This document shows, piece by piece, positions 11,138-23,902 of a DNA stretch of 64,000 bases; position 1 is the first letter of the stretch; each line of letters starts with the position of its first letter. The DNA is from Panorpa germanica (lineage: Eukaryota; Arthropoda; Insecta; Mecoptera; Panorpidae): positions 13,826,001 through 13,890,000 of the forward strand of contig OY783214.1 in assembly GCA_963678705.1 (NCBI GenBank), read 5' to 3'. The notes below the pieces were generated by a model. That model searched no databases, had not been told where the DNA came from, and saw nothing but the letters and a program-made list of their open reading frames with translations. The translations under genes and the position numbers were made by a program.

Positions 11138-12765
11138 ATTAATATTAATATTAAAACGTGGTTTGTTTATAATATAGGCTTTTTTCTGCTCTCTTTTTAT
11201 GGGAACACAAGATTTTCTGTTATTTTTTGCAAGAAATTATATTCGCTTTTGGGGATATATGGTAAAAGCTATAATAGGCCACATGGGGCGAGGGGTTCTA
11301 AATAGCCCAAAATGGAGCAACTTAGTTTATGTAGAAAACTCTACTAACAGCTGTCTGTTGCATGCCATTAAGTTTTATATTATGGTTATTATGAAAATAG
11401 AAAAACAATCTCAATTACTTATTGTTTTTGTTACGTCACATGCAGGGATAACAGAAGCGTCAAAAGTGAAATTCAAATTTTAAATAGCTATATCTCCGTC
11501 AACTTTTGAATATTTGAACTACAAATACAAATAAAACAATTTATAAAACGTAAATTTAAAAGCATTACGCGGAATTTGTCTTTTCTAAATATTCCCTCTA
11601 CTCTAACCACTGCATATCTCACTTAAACTCTCTATCCAACATTTTCTTTATATCCCATTTAAATTATGACATTTTCACTTATAGTTTACAAGGTGTCACT
11701 TCCTTTCTCTATTGTACTCTGCATTTTGCATTGCACTATCTCTTCATCGTACTCGATAAGCACCGGGTTCAGCACGATACCAACAACAACGTTCGCAGAT
11801 CGACCATCGAGGTCATACCTGTAGTCGTGGAAAAGTCAAAGGTTACATGTTAATGTTTTCATCTCTTTCACTCTCAATATCAGCTAATTTATTGGAATGT
11901 AAAAGAATGTAACTAGTAATTATAGGTCTAACCATTCCACCTGTCTCATTCTCTGCATGGTCATATGATAAAGTTGCGCCGAAGCACTCCTCCCCTCTCC
12001 ACTCTACCCCGCACTCCCGAACGTTGTTGTTCAACAGGAGTACCACACACAGAGAGCTGCTTGAGGTTAAAGGTCATACGCATATTTCTCTGTACCATGT
12101 TGTTTTAAGAGAAATAGGCAGTTTCCCTTGCTTGAATGGGTTTAGAAATAGAATAGGTATTAAAAATTAAAAAAATCATTTTGTCTTTTTACTTATTAAA
12201 GGGATCTAACGTTATAAAAAAATCGAATGCATGATACGTTACGTCCGCAGATTTGCCATCTCCTTCATACAACAGACACACATACGAGTGCGTGTACAAG
12301 TCTAACAGCTGACTTATGTATCCCATGAAGTATTATATTACGAAATTTTGAGAACTAGGAACAATAATCCCGATTACTTATTTCTTATTGAGCCTGGATA
12401 AATCACAGCCTGTGACATTCATTATATAACAGTTAATAGAATTACAACTAGTCTTGCATTGTATATAGTATATTTGATAATAAATAATATTGTACCAATA
12501 TTATAAATTTGGTAATGTTGGCATATGATTTGTAATTAGTAAATCCTAATTATTCCTGACATGATTTAAAATAAATTCAAATTATAAAAAATATGACTAA
12601 AATTATTTCGAAAGAAACCACTCAATCATTAATTAATCTCGACGCCTATGGCTTTAAATATCGATAACAATTTGAAGGGCATGCTGCTCTATCACATCAG
12701 TCATTCTGCGTGTTATATTATGAATAAGTTTTGCTAAATTCTTCTAAAGTAATAAATAACTGAAA
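11138..12765. other. Upstream region of the SIAH-like gene, repeat fragments
   Basis: This stretch contains a short MITE-interior fragment at about 11465-11515 (AATAGCTATATCTCCGTCAA) and another at about 12125-12220 (ATTAAAGGGATCTAACGTT). A GC-richer patch at 11755-12060 has no convincing reading frame. No gene was identified. Confidence 0.45.
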
Positions 12766-14715
12766 ATGAAGAAAGTTTTACAAAGTTTAAAATGTGAAAT
12801 GTGTAAAACAAGGATACGGCCACCGTTTCGAATGTGCAAAGATATGCATTTAATTTGTACAAATTGTAATGTACATTTAGACGTGACAAATGGCACTGTC
12901 AAACCAGGAGGTAATTGTAGCGGGACAGAAGTTGAGCTGAAAATATTTAATACATTGTTTATGTAAGTAGGATAAATGTTTTTAATATAGATTAACATTG
13001 TACAAATCAGTACGTAATATTCATTATACTAGTTTTGTTTTTAAATTAGACAATATTCATGGTTAAAGTTTAGAGTTTTGTATGACACACTGTCTTTTTA
13101 TTTCTAACCTCAAATTAGACATTGTTTATTTTTTAATAAAATGTAGTACAATGTATATTACGGAGATTTGTACATCTGTTGAGTATAGAACAGGCATTGC
13201 AGTAGCTTTTTCTTTAAGCAATATTATATTATATATAAGTTGTAGATATTAGTAGATATTGTTCAGAACATTAGAACGCGATTTATCAGAAGTAATAGAT
13301 AAGAACAGTGGCGCAACATGAACAATGTGTGCCCACTGATAAAAAGATACAAGATTTTTTTTTTAATATTATATACAACGTTTTTAAATAAATATTTTTA
13401 TAAGATTCTTTGTTATTATTGTAGAGACACTTATGATCACTGCCAATATAATTGCGGCTTCTTCGGCGAACTCCTAGAACTAAATGAACACGAAAAAGAA
13501 TGCGAATTTGTCGGAAAATCAACGAAATGCCTCATTGGAAACTGTCAGTGGGTTGGATCATCAACGCTTCTGGTTCAACACGTCGATACGGATCATCCAC
13601 AACAACTTGTGCATCTTTCTTCAGAGAAATCATTTACTACAGAGTTTTCAACTTCAACGAAGCTTGTACTTCAATTTGATAATGATTATTTTATGAATTA
13701 TTTATACTGGAGTCACATCCTGGAGATAAATGAACAAATGTACATCATGATCCACCACCTGGATCGACATGGACCACCAGTTTACCCGGACGTGACGTTG
13801 GATGAATATGAAATATCAACTTCTAAAGAGTGGAATACATTGAGTAAAATTAAAATGGTGCAAACGAAAGATATTCCTGAAGATGAAATAAGGAGCACCG
13901 ATTTTATCCAGAGAAATGGAACCAACGTGGCGTTCTTAAGAAGTAAAACCTATATCGTTAAAATGTCCAGCTCCGAGGAAGTAATTCTTCCAGAAATGGT
14001 AATGTTTGAGTTGGAATGTACCATTTGCACCGAGATTATGTTCGGACAAATAAAAATGTGCAGTAGGGGTCACAGCTTTTGTGAAAATTGCGTCAAGAAA
14101 TTAAAAAAATGTCCCGATTGTAAGGGATCGATTTCAAAATCTAGGAACTATAAGTTGGAGGGATTAACCATGAAACTTTTTCAGCAGTGTAAGTACCATG
14201 AAGCCGGTTGTCTTTTAACTTGCAGCTCGGAAAAAATGGAAAAGCATGTCAGGCATTGTGTTTATAAGCCCATAACCTGTGACCTGTGTAATTGGAAAGG
14301 ACCCTACCTCAAATTTCAAGACCATTACAATTTGGATCACGAACAACTCCAACAGCTACTAATTCCTTACAGTTTTGAGATATCTGAAAACGATTTTGAT
14401 GGGGAAATGTTTCACATTGGTTTGAATAACTTCATGTTAACTTCCATTTATCGGGATCAATTCTATTTTGCTGTGGATCATATTACTGAAGAAGACAAAT
14501 CGGAATTTCATTTTGATATCACGTTTTTTAATCCTGAAACGGAACATGGCGTGCAGTTTTCACTGCCATGTAGAACTTCCAGGATGTACCAGATCAAGGA
14601 ATTTAAATATACCGCCAATGATGATAACGTTTGCGTAATACCAAAGAAGTTATTTAATGAATACATTCAAGATGAACAAAAATATTGTTATGTTTTAAAT
14701 ATTTATAAAGCTTAA
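12766..14715 (+). CDS. SIAH-like protein with two seven-in-absentia modules in tandem, two exons
   Basis: Model: 12766-12962 joined to 13425-14715, 495 residues. The donor (AT|GTAAGT) and acceptor (ATTGTAG) share a phase, and the join removes stops in both exon frames. Module 1: RING-like C10-x2-C13, C24-x3-H28-x2-C31-x2-C34, with only one later Cys (C51), so the last zinc pair is incomplete; then a SIAH-type zinc finger (about 70-122) and a sina-like C-terminal fold (about 123-255). Module 2: an intact C3HC4 RING at 264-298 (C264/C267 ... KKCPDC), a SIAH zinc finger at 321-371 (EAGC ... CDLCNWKGP ... H), then a second substrate-binding fold to the C-terminus. Canonical SIAH proteins of about 280-310 residues have one module. 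By family the second RING should recruit a ubiquitin E2; module 1 may be a scaffold or substrate arm. Ubiquitin ligase activity is inferred. Confidence 0.85.
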
Positions 14716-15247
14716 AGTGATTTGTAGTTGGCAGCATTGAAATGAAGAAAGACCCAATAATATTCTGTATGTTGGTATGTCGAAGCAGTTCGTTGATCCA
14801 TTTCGAACCGAATTCTCTATGAAGTGTTATTTAAAAATTAACGTGTGGAAAAAGAAATCTGATTGCAGTGCCTTTTGTTTTAACGGGCCTTTTTGTTTGG
14901 ACAAACATTGTGGATTTTGGTAAAACTGATAATTTTGAGACACAATTGAATTTGTATGTTACTGTGATAACTGCTTAAGTATTTTAGTAATATGGTAAAT
15001 TGTCTTTTGTTGTATTTTGAACCTACCATTTTATGTCCTTCTTTTTCAAATTTTTAATGAAATATATGCCAATATTGGTTTCTTATATTTAAATTTTCTA
15101 TTTTACTACTTAATATTCAGCCATATTTTGACTTCAGTTTATGAATATAAGTCTGCAGAAATAATACCTTAAACTTTATGTGTTGCTCAGGACAGCTACA
15201 AATAGTATATCTCGTTGGAGTAGGCACCTCAATTTTTTTATAGTAAC

Positions 15248-15471
15248 TATAGTTCAAACTACGAAAGTTCGTCGGTGACTCATGTTTAATAGCGGTTAAA
15301 AGAGTTGTATAAATCTACGATATAATGGTGAATGTTATCTTTTTCTTTCCTATACAAATGTACATTATAAAAAAGTTAGTGAGATAGTGGTATTTCATTT
15401 TATCTTAGAATTATTCGGCACACCTTATTTTAAGCATGATTCGCCGCTGAACTCTCTGAATTTAAACTGTA
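15248..15471. mobile_element. Palindromic mini-element (TATAGTTCAAA ends), copy 1
   Basis: The left end TATAGTTCAAACTACGAAAG and the right end GAACTCTCTGAATTTAAACTG are inverted relatives. The interior (TATAAATCTACGATATAATGG, GTGAGATAGTG) recurs at 50231-50405, where the terminal repeats are better preserved. It is non-coding. Confidence 0.6.
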
Positions 15472-16466
15472 CCTCAGTTGGAACATGAAGCCATTACCAA
15501 TCGTCGGTTAACATACGCGTGTTCGATTAATCGTGTTGTGTGCCAACATAATAAATATTAAACACTCGAACCTCTGTCTAAATTTTTGACTCATTTTTTT
15601 AAATAAAATAAAAGTTATTATATTTACTTGTCTAGTATAACATAAATACTTTGCAGAAATTGATAATTATGGGTAATATTTAAACTGAACATTGTAGGTT
15701 ATGTTTTAATGTCATAGTCGTCAACGCAATATTCGTACGCTGACAAAAAACCGAACCAATTTGCCGAATGAGCACGAACTTTGTGTCGGACTAGAATGTG
15801 AATACCACATTACAAATAACTTCATAACAATAGTCTTTGAAACTTGTAGTATGGTACGAATGAATACCAATGAATACTATTATAGTGCAATACATTGTAA
15901 GCAACAGTAAGAAGCGTGGGCAACAAGTCTGAACATGAATGAGTGCAGGTAATTAGCAACGTTCAGCTAATCATTTCTCTTTTGACTTTTGACATGTTGT
16001 ACGAGTTAGTAATGCATGATTGCATTGCATCCACATACCGTGCCTTGTGCCTTGTCTTGTCTTGGTTTGTGCTAGGAACGTTAGTTACGGTACTGACTGC
16101 TTATTATTAGCAGTTCAACTACAACTAGTCCGTAAGGGTCTTTCACACTGCATCCGACTATTGTCGTATTGGTACAGTTTATCATAAGCTTCTACTTTAA
16201 TGTATATTAAAACACCACTGTATAGAAAAATGTTGTATTTTATATGTCAGTATTCATGTTTATATGGTTTAGTACGCAGTGTATATCCATACTTGCTTGG
16301 AGACTTGCATGAACTTTGTAACGTCACATCTAATCTGAAATTCGTCTTTAAAAAAAACTATGTTCTTTTAATATGGGATGTTCTCAAACGTGTGACAAGA
16401 CGTGACAATGGGAAGGGGCAATAAATTTATTTGACAATATTTTAGGATTATCACTTACATCCTAAT

Positions 16467-16695
16467 AATCATATTGAAGATGCATATGATTTTTTTGTCA
16501 TGAAAGAGTTCATTTACAGCTCAGTTTCTCACAGTCGTTCGTATGAAATGTCTATTTTATCGGCTACAAACGGCGAAACCACTCCACCTGTCGGAATACA
16601 AATGAAAATAAAGTTGATGCGAACTATAATTGAAGTCTTAGAATCGTGATAGAAACGTCACAAAACAGGACACTTCACCAAAATGTTTACTGTGA
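16467..16695 (+). mobile_element. MITE of the CAGTAAACATTTTGG family, copy 2 (left-truncated)
   Basis: It shares TTTTTTTGTCATGAAAGAG, CCACCTGTCGGAATACAAAT and CACTTCACCAAAATGTTTACTG with copies 1 and 3. The left terminal repeat is missing; the right terminus is intact. Confidence 0.75.
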
Positions 16696-18344
16696 TACAT
16701 GTAAAATTTTATGTAAGCGATACTTAAGGCTAAGTTTCCAATAGTCAGTTAATATCAATATTGTTGTATCCTATCTCTAATTTTGATTCAAATCGAACAT
16801 AACCGTAGTTTAACTAATCAAAATACCTGGGTTACATTTTTCATTAGTTAACTTTAGGCAGTCTTTGACAAAATTAGAATTGAAAAACCCATTTTTTAGG
16901 TTAATGTACAAAAATGATTGTACAAAAATCGTAGGGAATGTAAATTTTCTAAATGTATTACATTTATTCTCTCATAATTTAGTAATTAATAAAATGTATT
17001 ATTCTGTGATCTAGTTAATAGCTTATTAATCTTGCATAATATAAGTTTATAGATACTTCTATAATTTTTGTATAAGTATAAAGCCTTAAACATGGTTATA
17101 TGTTATATTTGAACGTAATATTCCTATCTTATATTTATTCTCCGTCTGTAATAATCGAATGCAACAACAGCCTTTAAAGATTGGCGTGATCTCCTGTTTG
17201 ATTTAAACCATGTTTTCTCGCGTTGAATACAAATTGTACGAGTATTTCGCAAACAGTATCTAAATAACATCCGTTAGGAGCCGACCATCGTCTACCTCTA
17301 CCTCTACTTGAACAGCTACAGAACAAACCTGCCCGCTGAATCCCGCCTTAATCCAACAATAGTTCAAGTTGTAATAAATTATTAATTCCAACGGATAGTG
17401 ACATCTCATTATAATAGTACCGAGTAAATTGTGAATTAAAATGTAACACGTGAAGTGAGTGACAGTTCAGTGTTAGAAATTTGAATTATTTTTGTGAAAC
17501 TACTTGCTGTTAATTGATAAAATAAAATAACAATACAATTATTATAAATTTGAATTAGGCAAGTCTAATTCAATATATTTAATAAGTGATATTTATTTAT
17601 TTTCTTGTTTCTTTCGAAACATAGTGTTGTTGCATTTACATACAATTAACCTCAAAATGTATGTAACGTTTATAAACTTTGTTCAGTAACACTCCGTAAT
17701 AATTCCGTTTCAAATGTAGCTTTTTTAAGTTCTTTTTAAAATATTTTTAAAGTCTAAGGCTGATCTCACACTGGACAGAACTGTTTATCAATATACCGCA
17801 GTACTTAAGGTAAAATAAAAGTGCATATTATATATTCTGTATCGGTTTGCTTCCAATGTTTGGCTGTTCATAAAATTGTAAGAACAAAGAAGACTGCGGG
17901 CGTTCTGTGCGAAGTTCCATGTTTCTCAGTTAGTTGGGAAATATACTAATGTCTGTAAAATGTAGGGTGGTACTTTGATCTACCTACGTTCGTAACAATC
18001 ATATTGTGAGTACGAATGTATGAAATACAGACTTACTTCTTCGATACAGTGGTGTATTGATACATAATAAAGTAGAAACTCTTCTTATGATAAAAAAAAC
18101 TCTAATACATATAAAAGCCGAAGGTCGCAAGTAGTCTGTTGCAGTGTGAGAACACCCTAACACGAATCCGTTTCTAATATCTCACTTATAACGGGCAAAA
18201 CTATTTCCCTCTTCTTGTTCTTCGTAAAATACTTTGAAATTGTAAGACGCTTTTTGTCGTTTTTCCTGCTAAACGAAGTTATGTTTATTTTACATTAAAA
18301 AATATTACGGTTTACTTGAAAAAGTAAATTTTTTGTTAATTAAG

Positions 18345-18606
18345 TAAACCCCTTATTCCCACTCACTGAGTTTTAGGGGTAATTAAAGGTTTTAACCTAA
18401 AACATAATTTCAGTTTGTGAAATATAAAGAAATAAAGTTAATTATATTAAATTTTATATATATATATAAATTTTGACAGTTCCACAAAATAATATGTCAA
18501 ATAATTAAAATTGATTAAAACAGTTAAATTAAAGCAGTGAGTGAGAATTATACTTTAAGGTTAAAACTTTAAATTAAAACTAAAAACAGTGAGTGGAAAT
18601 GGGCTT
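18345..18606 (+). mobile_element. Element E family, copy 1
   Basis: It begins CCTTATTCCCACTCACTGAG and ends CAGTGAGTGGAAATGGGCTTA, inverted relative to each other. It contains TTTTGACAGTTCCACAAAAT, shared with 52128-52632. It is a short non-autonomous member of the E family, immediately upstream of the first visible exon of the SH3 gene. Confidence 0.6.
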
Positions 18607-18786
18607 AAAATTAAAAATTATATAAAATATTTTACAGAATTATAAATAAATTTTTTAATGCAATATTTACTTTTGAAATATTACACAATGTCATTTTTTT
18701 AGCAGATAATAAAAAGTCAATAAGTTATTATTTTAGTCAATTGAAAGCGGAATATGTTTTTAATGTATTACTCGTAATTGTTTCAG

Positions 18787-20986
18787 AATCTTCAAACAGT
18801 TCATTGGATGAAACTCCTCGTCGTATTCCACCAGCTGAATGGGGTTCAGATTCCAGCCGTGACTCTAGTGATTCAGATAGCGAATCGTACGTAGAATATG
18901 CTCCTAATGTATTGCGCCCAGCTGGTGTTCGGCCTGACGTCAACGCCGTCGTTAGGCGCCCCACACTGTCATTGGACCTCGTACGCCACTGTCCTGCCAC
19001 ATCACCGGTGAGCGATTCTAGTGACGAAGCTGAACCCCCCGATATGGGACAAAGGGCATCTCGACCAACGTCTCCTGGAGTTCCTTTACCAAGGACCAGT
19101 AGACCCAGAGTCTCACTCACCTGGGCTCTGGGTGGAAGGTCAGCGAAGTTACGTTCTGAAACCAAGTAAGATACTTTTTATGAAATCAAAAAATTCAAAA
19201 ATCTTGCTGCATGCAACTATATAAATTAGAAGTATATATAGTTGCAAACTGATCAGGCGTTGTAATTTATAAACTAATAGTGCCACCTATGAAACAAATC
19301 AATTATTTTATTTATTATACCTACTGTTTAATAGATGGCATGTTTCATGTTTAAATAATACTTACATAATAACTTGACAAAGTATAAATATGTGCTGTTA
19401 CAAGCTCCTTCAAATCTCTGTTCCTTCTTTAACTCAATTGGTTTATATTTTTCAGAGAAAATTCTAACAGATCTACAGATGAATCCGCCAGATTATTATC
19501 GCAGAATGACCGTCTCTGCAGTACTTTATCTGCACGCCGAGCTCACAGTGACAGGAGAGTCTCAGTGAAGCACTCAAGCACTGGGAGGTCTGCCCGATCA
19601 CCGGAAGCCGTGTCATATTGGCAGACGCGACGAACTAGCACGGGTGAGAACCACGTCGTTGACAGATCCAGATCTGAACCATGCCTCGCTCCGGAAGATT
19701 TTACAGAACAAAGAAAAGGAACTAAATATCGAAGAAGAAGAGAAGCGACAAAGTCTTCAGCGTCTAGGGTTGGTTATGAGATTCAAGACCTGAATGATTT
19801 TTTGAGTAACGTAAGTATATATGTACGGTTAAAGTAATTAATGAGCATCTTAATTCTTTTTGAAAATTCTGTGAAATTTGAAAGAAAGCCTTTTGTGGTG
19901 GCTTCTGTTACAGGCTCGTCTGGAGAGCCCTGCCAATATTCCAGTTGTCCTAAGTACCTCTACTACGCTCTACAGAACGCGACGAGGTTTCCAGCAGGAG
20001 TTGCCTCTTCCTCTTGGCACGGTTTTAAATGCGATATTTGAAAATTGTGGATGGCTGTACGTACAAACTGCTCATGCGCAAGAAGGATACGTCAGCAGGA
20101 AGGATTGCCTACCTTTAGGAATACTACCCCCAGAGCCCAGGTATAGCATTCCTTCTAAATACAGAATATTTGTTACATAAAGTAATGGGAAAATCTTACA
20201 CAAAATTTTTCGTATTACTTAGGTAATATTTTTAATGTAAATAAAACGAGGGCTACTTTAAACGATTTATTTTCATTAAATAGAAACTGATATCTGTAAC
20301 GTTTCACAGAATAAAACTGGTGATAATTTTTCAGATGTTCTTCTTCACGACCTACGCCGTGTTGGGAAAACAGTTGTGATGTATTTCCTCGCCCTTGTGG
20401 AAACTTAACAGACAGTGAGAAAGAGCAGCATCTCCGAGGACCTTGTTCTGAATCAGGGGTCCGCACACGAACACGGCAATCGCGAAGAGACAGTCACGGG
20501 GCCCAATCAATGTGCGGAGAACGAAGCGTGGATCGTCTCTATCTGCGCGCTGCAAGTTTTTCAAAAATCTACCAAAAAACAGCTGGAGAAAATGAAAAAC
20601 AAATCGCACAAGAATATGAGAAATTAAAAAGTAATAAATCGCAAACAAATAATTGTAGGCAATGTACAGATGCCGAAAAATCATCACAGCGTAGTAGAAC
20701 ACAGAGTCGAACTGGAAATTCCACTAATCATAGTGCTCTAGATAATGAGAGGTTGAAGTCTAGGGGACGACCTTCAAGTAGGACATCAACTACAGCCAGG
20801 CAGACACTTTTAGCCGTTACTGAAAAGTACGTTGATGCCAGAAATTCTCTGACTGTTCAAAAAGGTGACGTTGTTGTGTTAGTTGCGCAAAGAGACCACA
20901 GAGGGGAGCAATGGTTCCATGTCAAGGACAGAAATAATTGTGAAGGGTTGATACCAGCTGCTGTAGCAGGCCACGGATTCCTCTAG
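18787..20986 (+). CDS. Ser/Arg-rich SH3-domain protein, last four exons (5' part not found)
   Basis: Exons 18787-19165, 19456-19810, 19914-20140 and 20335-20986 join in consistent phase, all with GT-AG borders (TTTCAG, TTTTTCAG, TTACAG, TTTTTCAG acceptors). They encode 536 residues plus an incomplete first codon. The first two exons are low-complexity: Ser/Asp runs (DSSRDSSDSDSES), then Arg/Ser-rich sequence that may be phosphorylated. Exon 3 carries an SH3-like segment (LGTVLNAIFENCGWLYVQTA, then EGYVSRKDCLPLG). Exon 4 ends with a clearer SH3 domain: a start near TLLAVTEKYVD, the RT-loop/diverging turn LTVQKGDVVVLV, the tryptophan of EQWFHV and a final EGLIPAAV. The domain content suggests an adaptor or scaffold binding proline-rich partners. 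I cannot assign an ortholog. The start codon and upstream exons are not identified; a TTG-initiated frame at 18741 reads through the acceptor and is not the real start. Confidence 0.75.
19228..19370 (+). repeat. Interspersed repeat R, copy 1, inside an intron of the SH3 gene
   Basis: This segment (AGTTGCAAACTGATCAGGCG ... CTACTGTTTAATAGATGGCA) lies in the intron between exons 18787-19165 and 19456-19810. A second copy in the same orientation lies at about 25990-26140. It is non-coding. Confidence 0.6.
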
Positions 20987-21228
20987 GTTATTACAAACCA
21001 GATCTTACATAGTGACAAGTAAAGACTCTAACCATAGTGAAGCAAACTCTGAAGTTCTACTATTGACCGCTAGATGAGTTATGACCTTCTGTTCTTGCAA
21101 ATATAGATTATGTTTTATGTGATGTAGATATTTAAAATAGTTATTGCGTTTTCGTATATTGACGCATTTTATGTTTAAATGATTAAAGTTAAAAAAAATA
21201 ATAATTCTTATCTGTCTGACAACTAATT

Positions 21229-21234
21229 AATAAA
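21229..21234 (+). terminator. Polyadenylation signal of the SH3-domain gene
   Basis: AATAAA about 243 nt after the stop codon at 20986, followed by AT-rich sequence. Confidence 0.5.
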
Positions 21235-21756
21235 GATTTTATATAATAAATAATTTACTAAGCTGTTGATTTATTATTGATATATATTATTACAACATTT
21301 AAAAAAAACTGCGCTCGTCTTTCCTTTTTTCTTTCGACTTAAGGTAGAAAATCTTAAAATTACAAAATATTTATAATTTTAACAAGATTATAAGCTTCTC
21401 TAATCTTAAGATATTTTAACAAGGTCGCGGTGGTACGCGCAGAAGGGTTTGGTCGTGATTATTCATGAAGCACTCCGTTTAAATAAATATATGCTAAATT
21501 TTTAAGCCTGGAGAACAGGCAACCTTAATTACGTGTCTTAAAATCACTGCAGCTTATGCAAGTTATGGATATTTTAAAAAAAAGTTAATTTCTATATTTT
21601 TGAAACTTTTTGATAGGGTTGTGTCCACTACACATTAAATTGATGAACTATGCAATTAAATTTAAAATATTTATGCATTTCCAGCTTTTAGGAACTTTTT
21701 TTTAATTCATGGACTTTTTTTCTAAAACTCAATTTTTGTCACTGATTCATTTTGAG

Positions 21757-22300
21757 CAATGAAAGAAGGCTATAATCTTGTTAAAAATGATGAAAAGGTT
21801 CACTTTTATGATTTTAAGAGCAATGCAATATTCTTTGATTCCGCAATGAAAGAAGTGTATAACCTTCTTAAAATTGATAAAAAGTTAATATTTCTTATTT
21901 TAACAAAAATAAAATTTTTCGAGTTTCTGCAACGAAAGAAGGCTATAATCTTGTTAAAAATGATGAAAAGGTTCACTTTTATGATTTTAAGAGCAATGCA
22001 ATATTTTCAGACTCTGCAATGAAAGAAGACTATAATCTTCTTAAAATTGATAAAAAATTAATATTTCTAGTTTTAACAAAAACAGAATTTTCTAAATTTC
22101 TGCAACGAAAGAAGACTATAATCTTGTTAAAAATGATGAAAAGGTTCACTTTTATGATTTTAAGAGCAATGCAATTTCCCCAGATTCTGCAGTGAAAGAA
22201 GGCTATAATCTTGTTAAAATTTATAAAAATTTAATATTTCTAATTTTAACAAAAATAAAATTTTCTGAGTTTCTTCAACGAAAGAAGACTATAATGTTCC
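21757..22300 (+). repeat. Tandem array of 87-bp units (about seven), outer part of the foldback region
   Basis: GAAAGAAGRCTATAATCTT-type starts recur near 21760, 21846, 21934, 22020, 22107, 22194 and 22279, a period of about 87 bp. Units alternate between two subtypes (AAAAATGATGAAAAGGTTCAC versus AAAATTGATAAAAA-AATATTTC), so the higher-order unit is about 174 bp. Short ORFs here are repeat translation, not genes. Further single units occur at about 23400 (inverted), 23797, 23997 and 25022. Confidence 0.8.
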
Positions 22301-23390
22301 TTATGCAGTTATGTTCCTTATGTTCTAAAATAAGAAACCGTTTCATTACATTTTAAATATCTACGCTATTCTGGCTTTTACGCGACTTTTTTTAAATTCA
22401 TGGACTTTTTTTCTGAAATTTCTCTTTGGATTTCTTGAAATTTTTTGATGCAGTTATGTTCGCTAGGATTTAAAATAAAGAACTGCTTCATTACATTTTA
22501 AATATCTCAACGATTCTGGCTTTTATTCGACGTTTTTTAAATTCATGGACTATTTTTACTAAATTTTTTTTTGGATTTCTAGAAATTTTTTGATGCAATT
22601 ATGTTCGTTAGGCTTTAAATTAAAGAACTGCTTCATTACATTTCAATTATCTCCGCGATTCTGTTTTTTATGCGACCTTTTTTAAATTCATGGACTTTTT
22701 TTTTCTAAATTTTTTTTTGGATTTCTTGAAATTTTTTGATGCAGTTATGTTCGTTAGGCCTTAAATTAAAGAACTGCTTCATTACAGTTTAATTTTCTTT
22801 GCGATTCTGGCTTTTATGCGACCTTTTTTAAATTCATGGACATTTTTTTTCTAAAATTTTTTTTGGATTTCTTGATTTTTTTCGATGCAGTTATGTTCGT
22901 TAGACTTTAAATTAAAGAACTGCTTCATTACATTTTAATTATCTTCTCAATTCTGACTTTTATGCGACCTTTTTTAAATTCATGGACATTTTTTTTCTAA
23001 AATTTTTTTTGGATTTCTTGATTTTTTTCGATGCAGTTATGTTCGTTAGGCTTTAAATTAAAGAACTGCTTCATTACATTTTAATTATCTTCTCAATTCT
23101 GACTTTTATGCGACCTTTTTTAAATTCATGGACATTTTTTTTCTAAAATTTTTTTTGGATTTCTTGATTTTTTTCGATGCAGTTATGTTCGTTAGGCTTT
23201 AAATTAAAGAACTGCTTCATTACATTTTAATTATCTATGCGATTCTGACTTTTATGCGACTTTTTTTAAATTCATGGACATTTTTAAAAAATTTTTTTTT
23301 TTTGGATTTTTTAAATTTTTTTGATGCAGTTATGTTCGTTATGCTCTAAAATAAAAAACTGCATCTTTAGATTTTAAATATCTACGTAGA
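22301..23390 (+). repeat. Left arm: seven 146-bp tandem units
   Basis: The word GATGCAGTTATGTTCG (small variants) starts near 22447, 22592, 22738, 22884, 23030, 23176 and 23323, a period of 145-147 bp. Each unit also carries GAACTGCTTCATTACATTTT and TTAAATTCATGGAC. Neighbouring central units are nearly identical and the outer ones more diverged, as expected for unequal exchange. It is non-coding. Confidence 0.85.
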
Positions 23391-23902
23391 TACTCAAAAA
23401 ATTGCATTGCTCTTAAAATCATAAAAGTGAACCTTTTCATCATTTTTAACAAGATTATAGCCTTCTTTCATTGCATACTCCGATAAAGAAATTAATATAT
23501 TGATATATCATAAACTAAAATACTTATTTAAAAATGAATTATAAATTTGAAATCAGCATTCAAAATTAAGTTAAAATCCGTTATAAAATGACAAATATAT
23601 TTTCTTCAATTTTTATGAAAAGTAAGAAGGTTATACTCTTCTTACTTTTCATAAAAATTGAAAATAAAAATCACTGGTTTTTTTTAAAGGTTTTTTAACA
23701 TAATTTTTAATGCTGATTTCAAATTTATATTTCATTTTTAAATAAGTATTTTAGTTTATGATATATCAATATATTAATTTCTTTATCGGAGTATGCAATG
23801 AAAGAAGGCTATAATCTTGTTAAAAATGATGAAAAGGTTCACTTTTATGATTTTAACAGCAATGCAATTTTTTGAGTTTCTGCGTAGATATTTAAAATCT
23901 AA
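23391..23902. repeat. Palindromic centre of the foldback element
   Basis: At 23605-23662 a perfect inverted repeat has two 25-bp arms (starting TTCAATTTTTATGAAAAG) around an 8-bp loop. Outside it, an imperfect palindrome continues: AATTGCATTGCTCTTAAAAT, CTTTCATTGCATACTCCG and ATTAATATATTGATATATCA on the left recur as reverse complements on the right. Confidence 0.85.

Larger units (their letters stand above)
14716..18344. other. Gene-free interval; may hold unseen 5' exons of the SH3 gene
   Basis: The interval holds two mini-elements listed separately (15248-15471 and 16467-16695). The rest is AT-rich with no recognisable exon. The upstream exons of the plus-strand gene starting at 18787 should lie here or further left, but I could not find them. 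Confidence 0.45.

Noticed and set aside
18737..19165. Long minus-strand open frame opposite the SH3-gene exon
   Set aside because: It is a shadow of the real plus-strand exon, which has splice sites in phase with three further exons and a clear SH3 domain.
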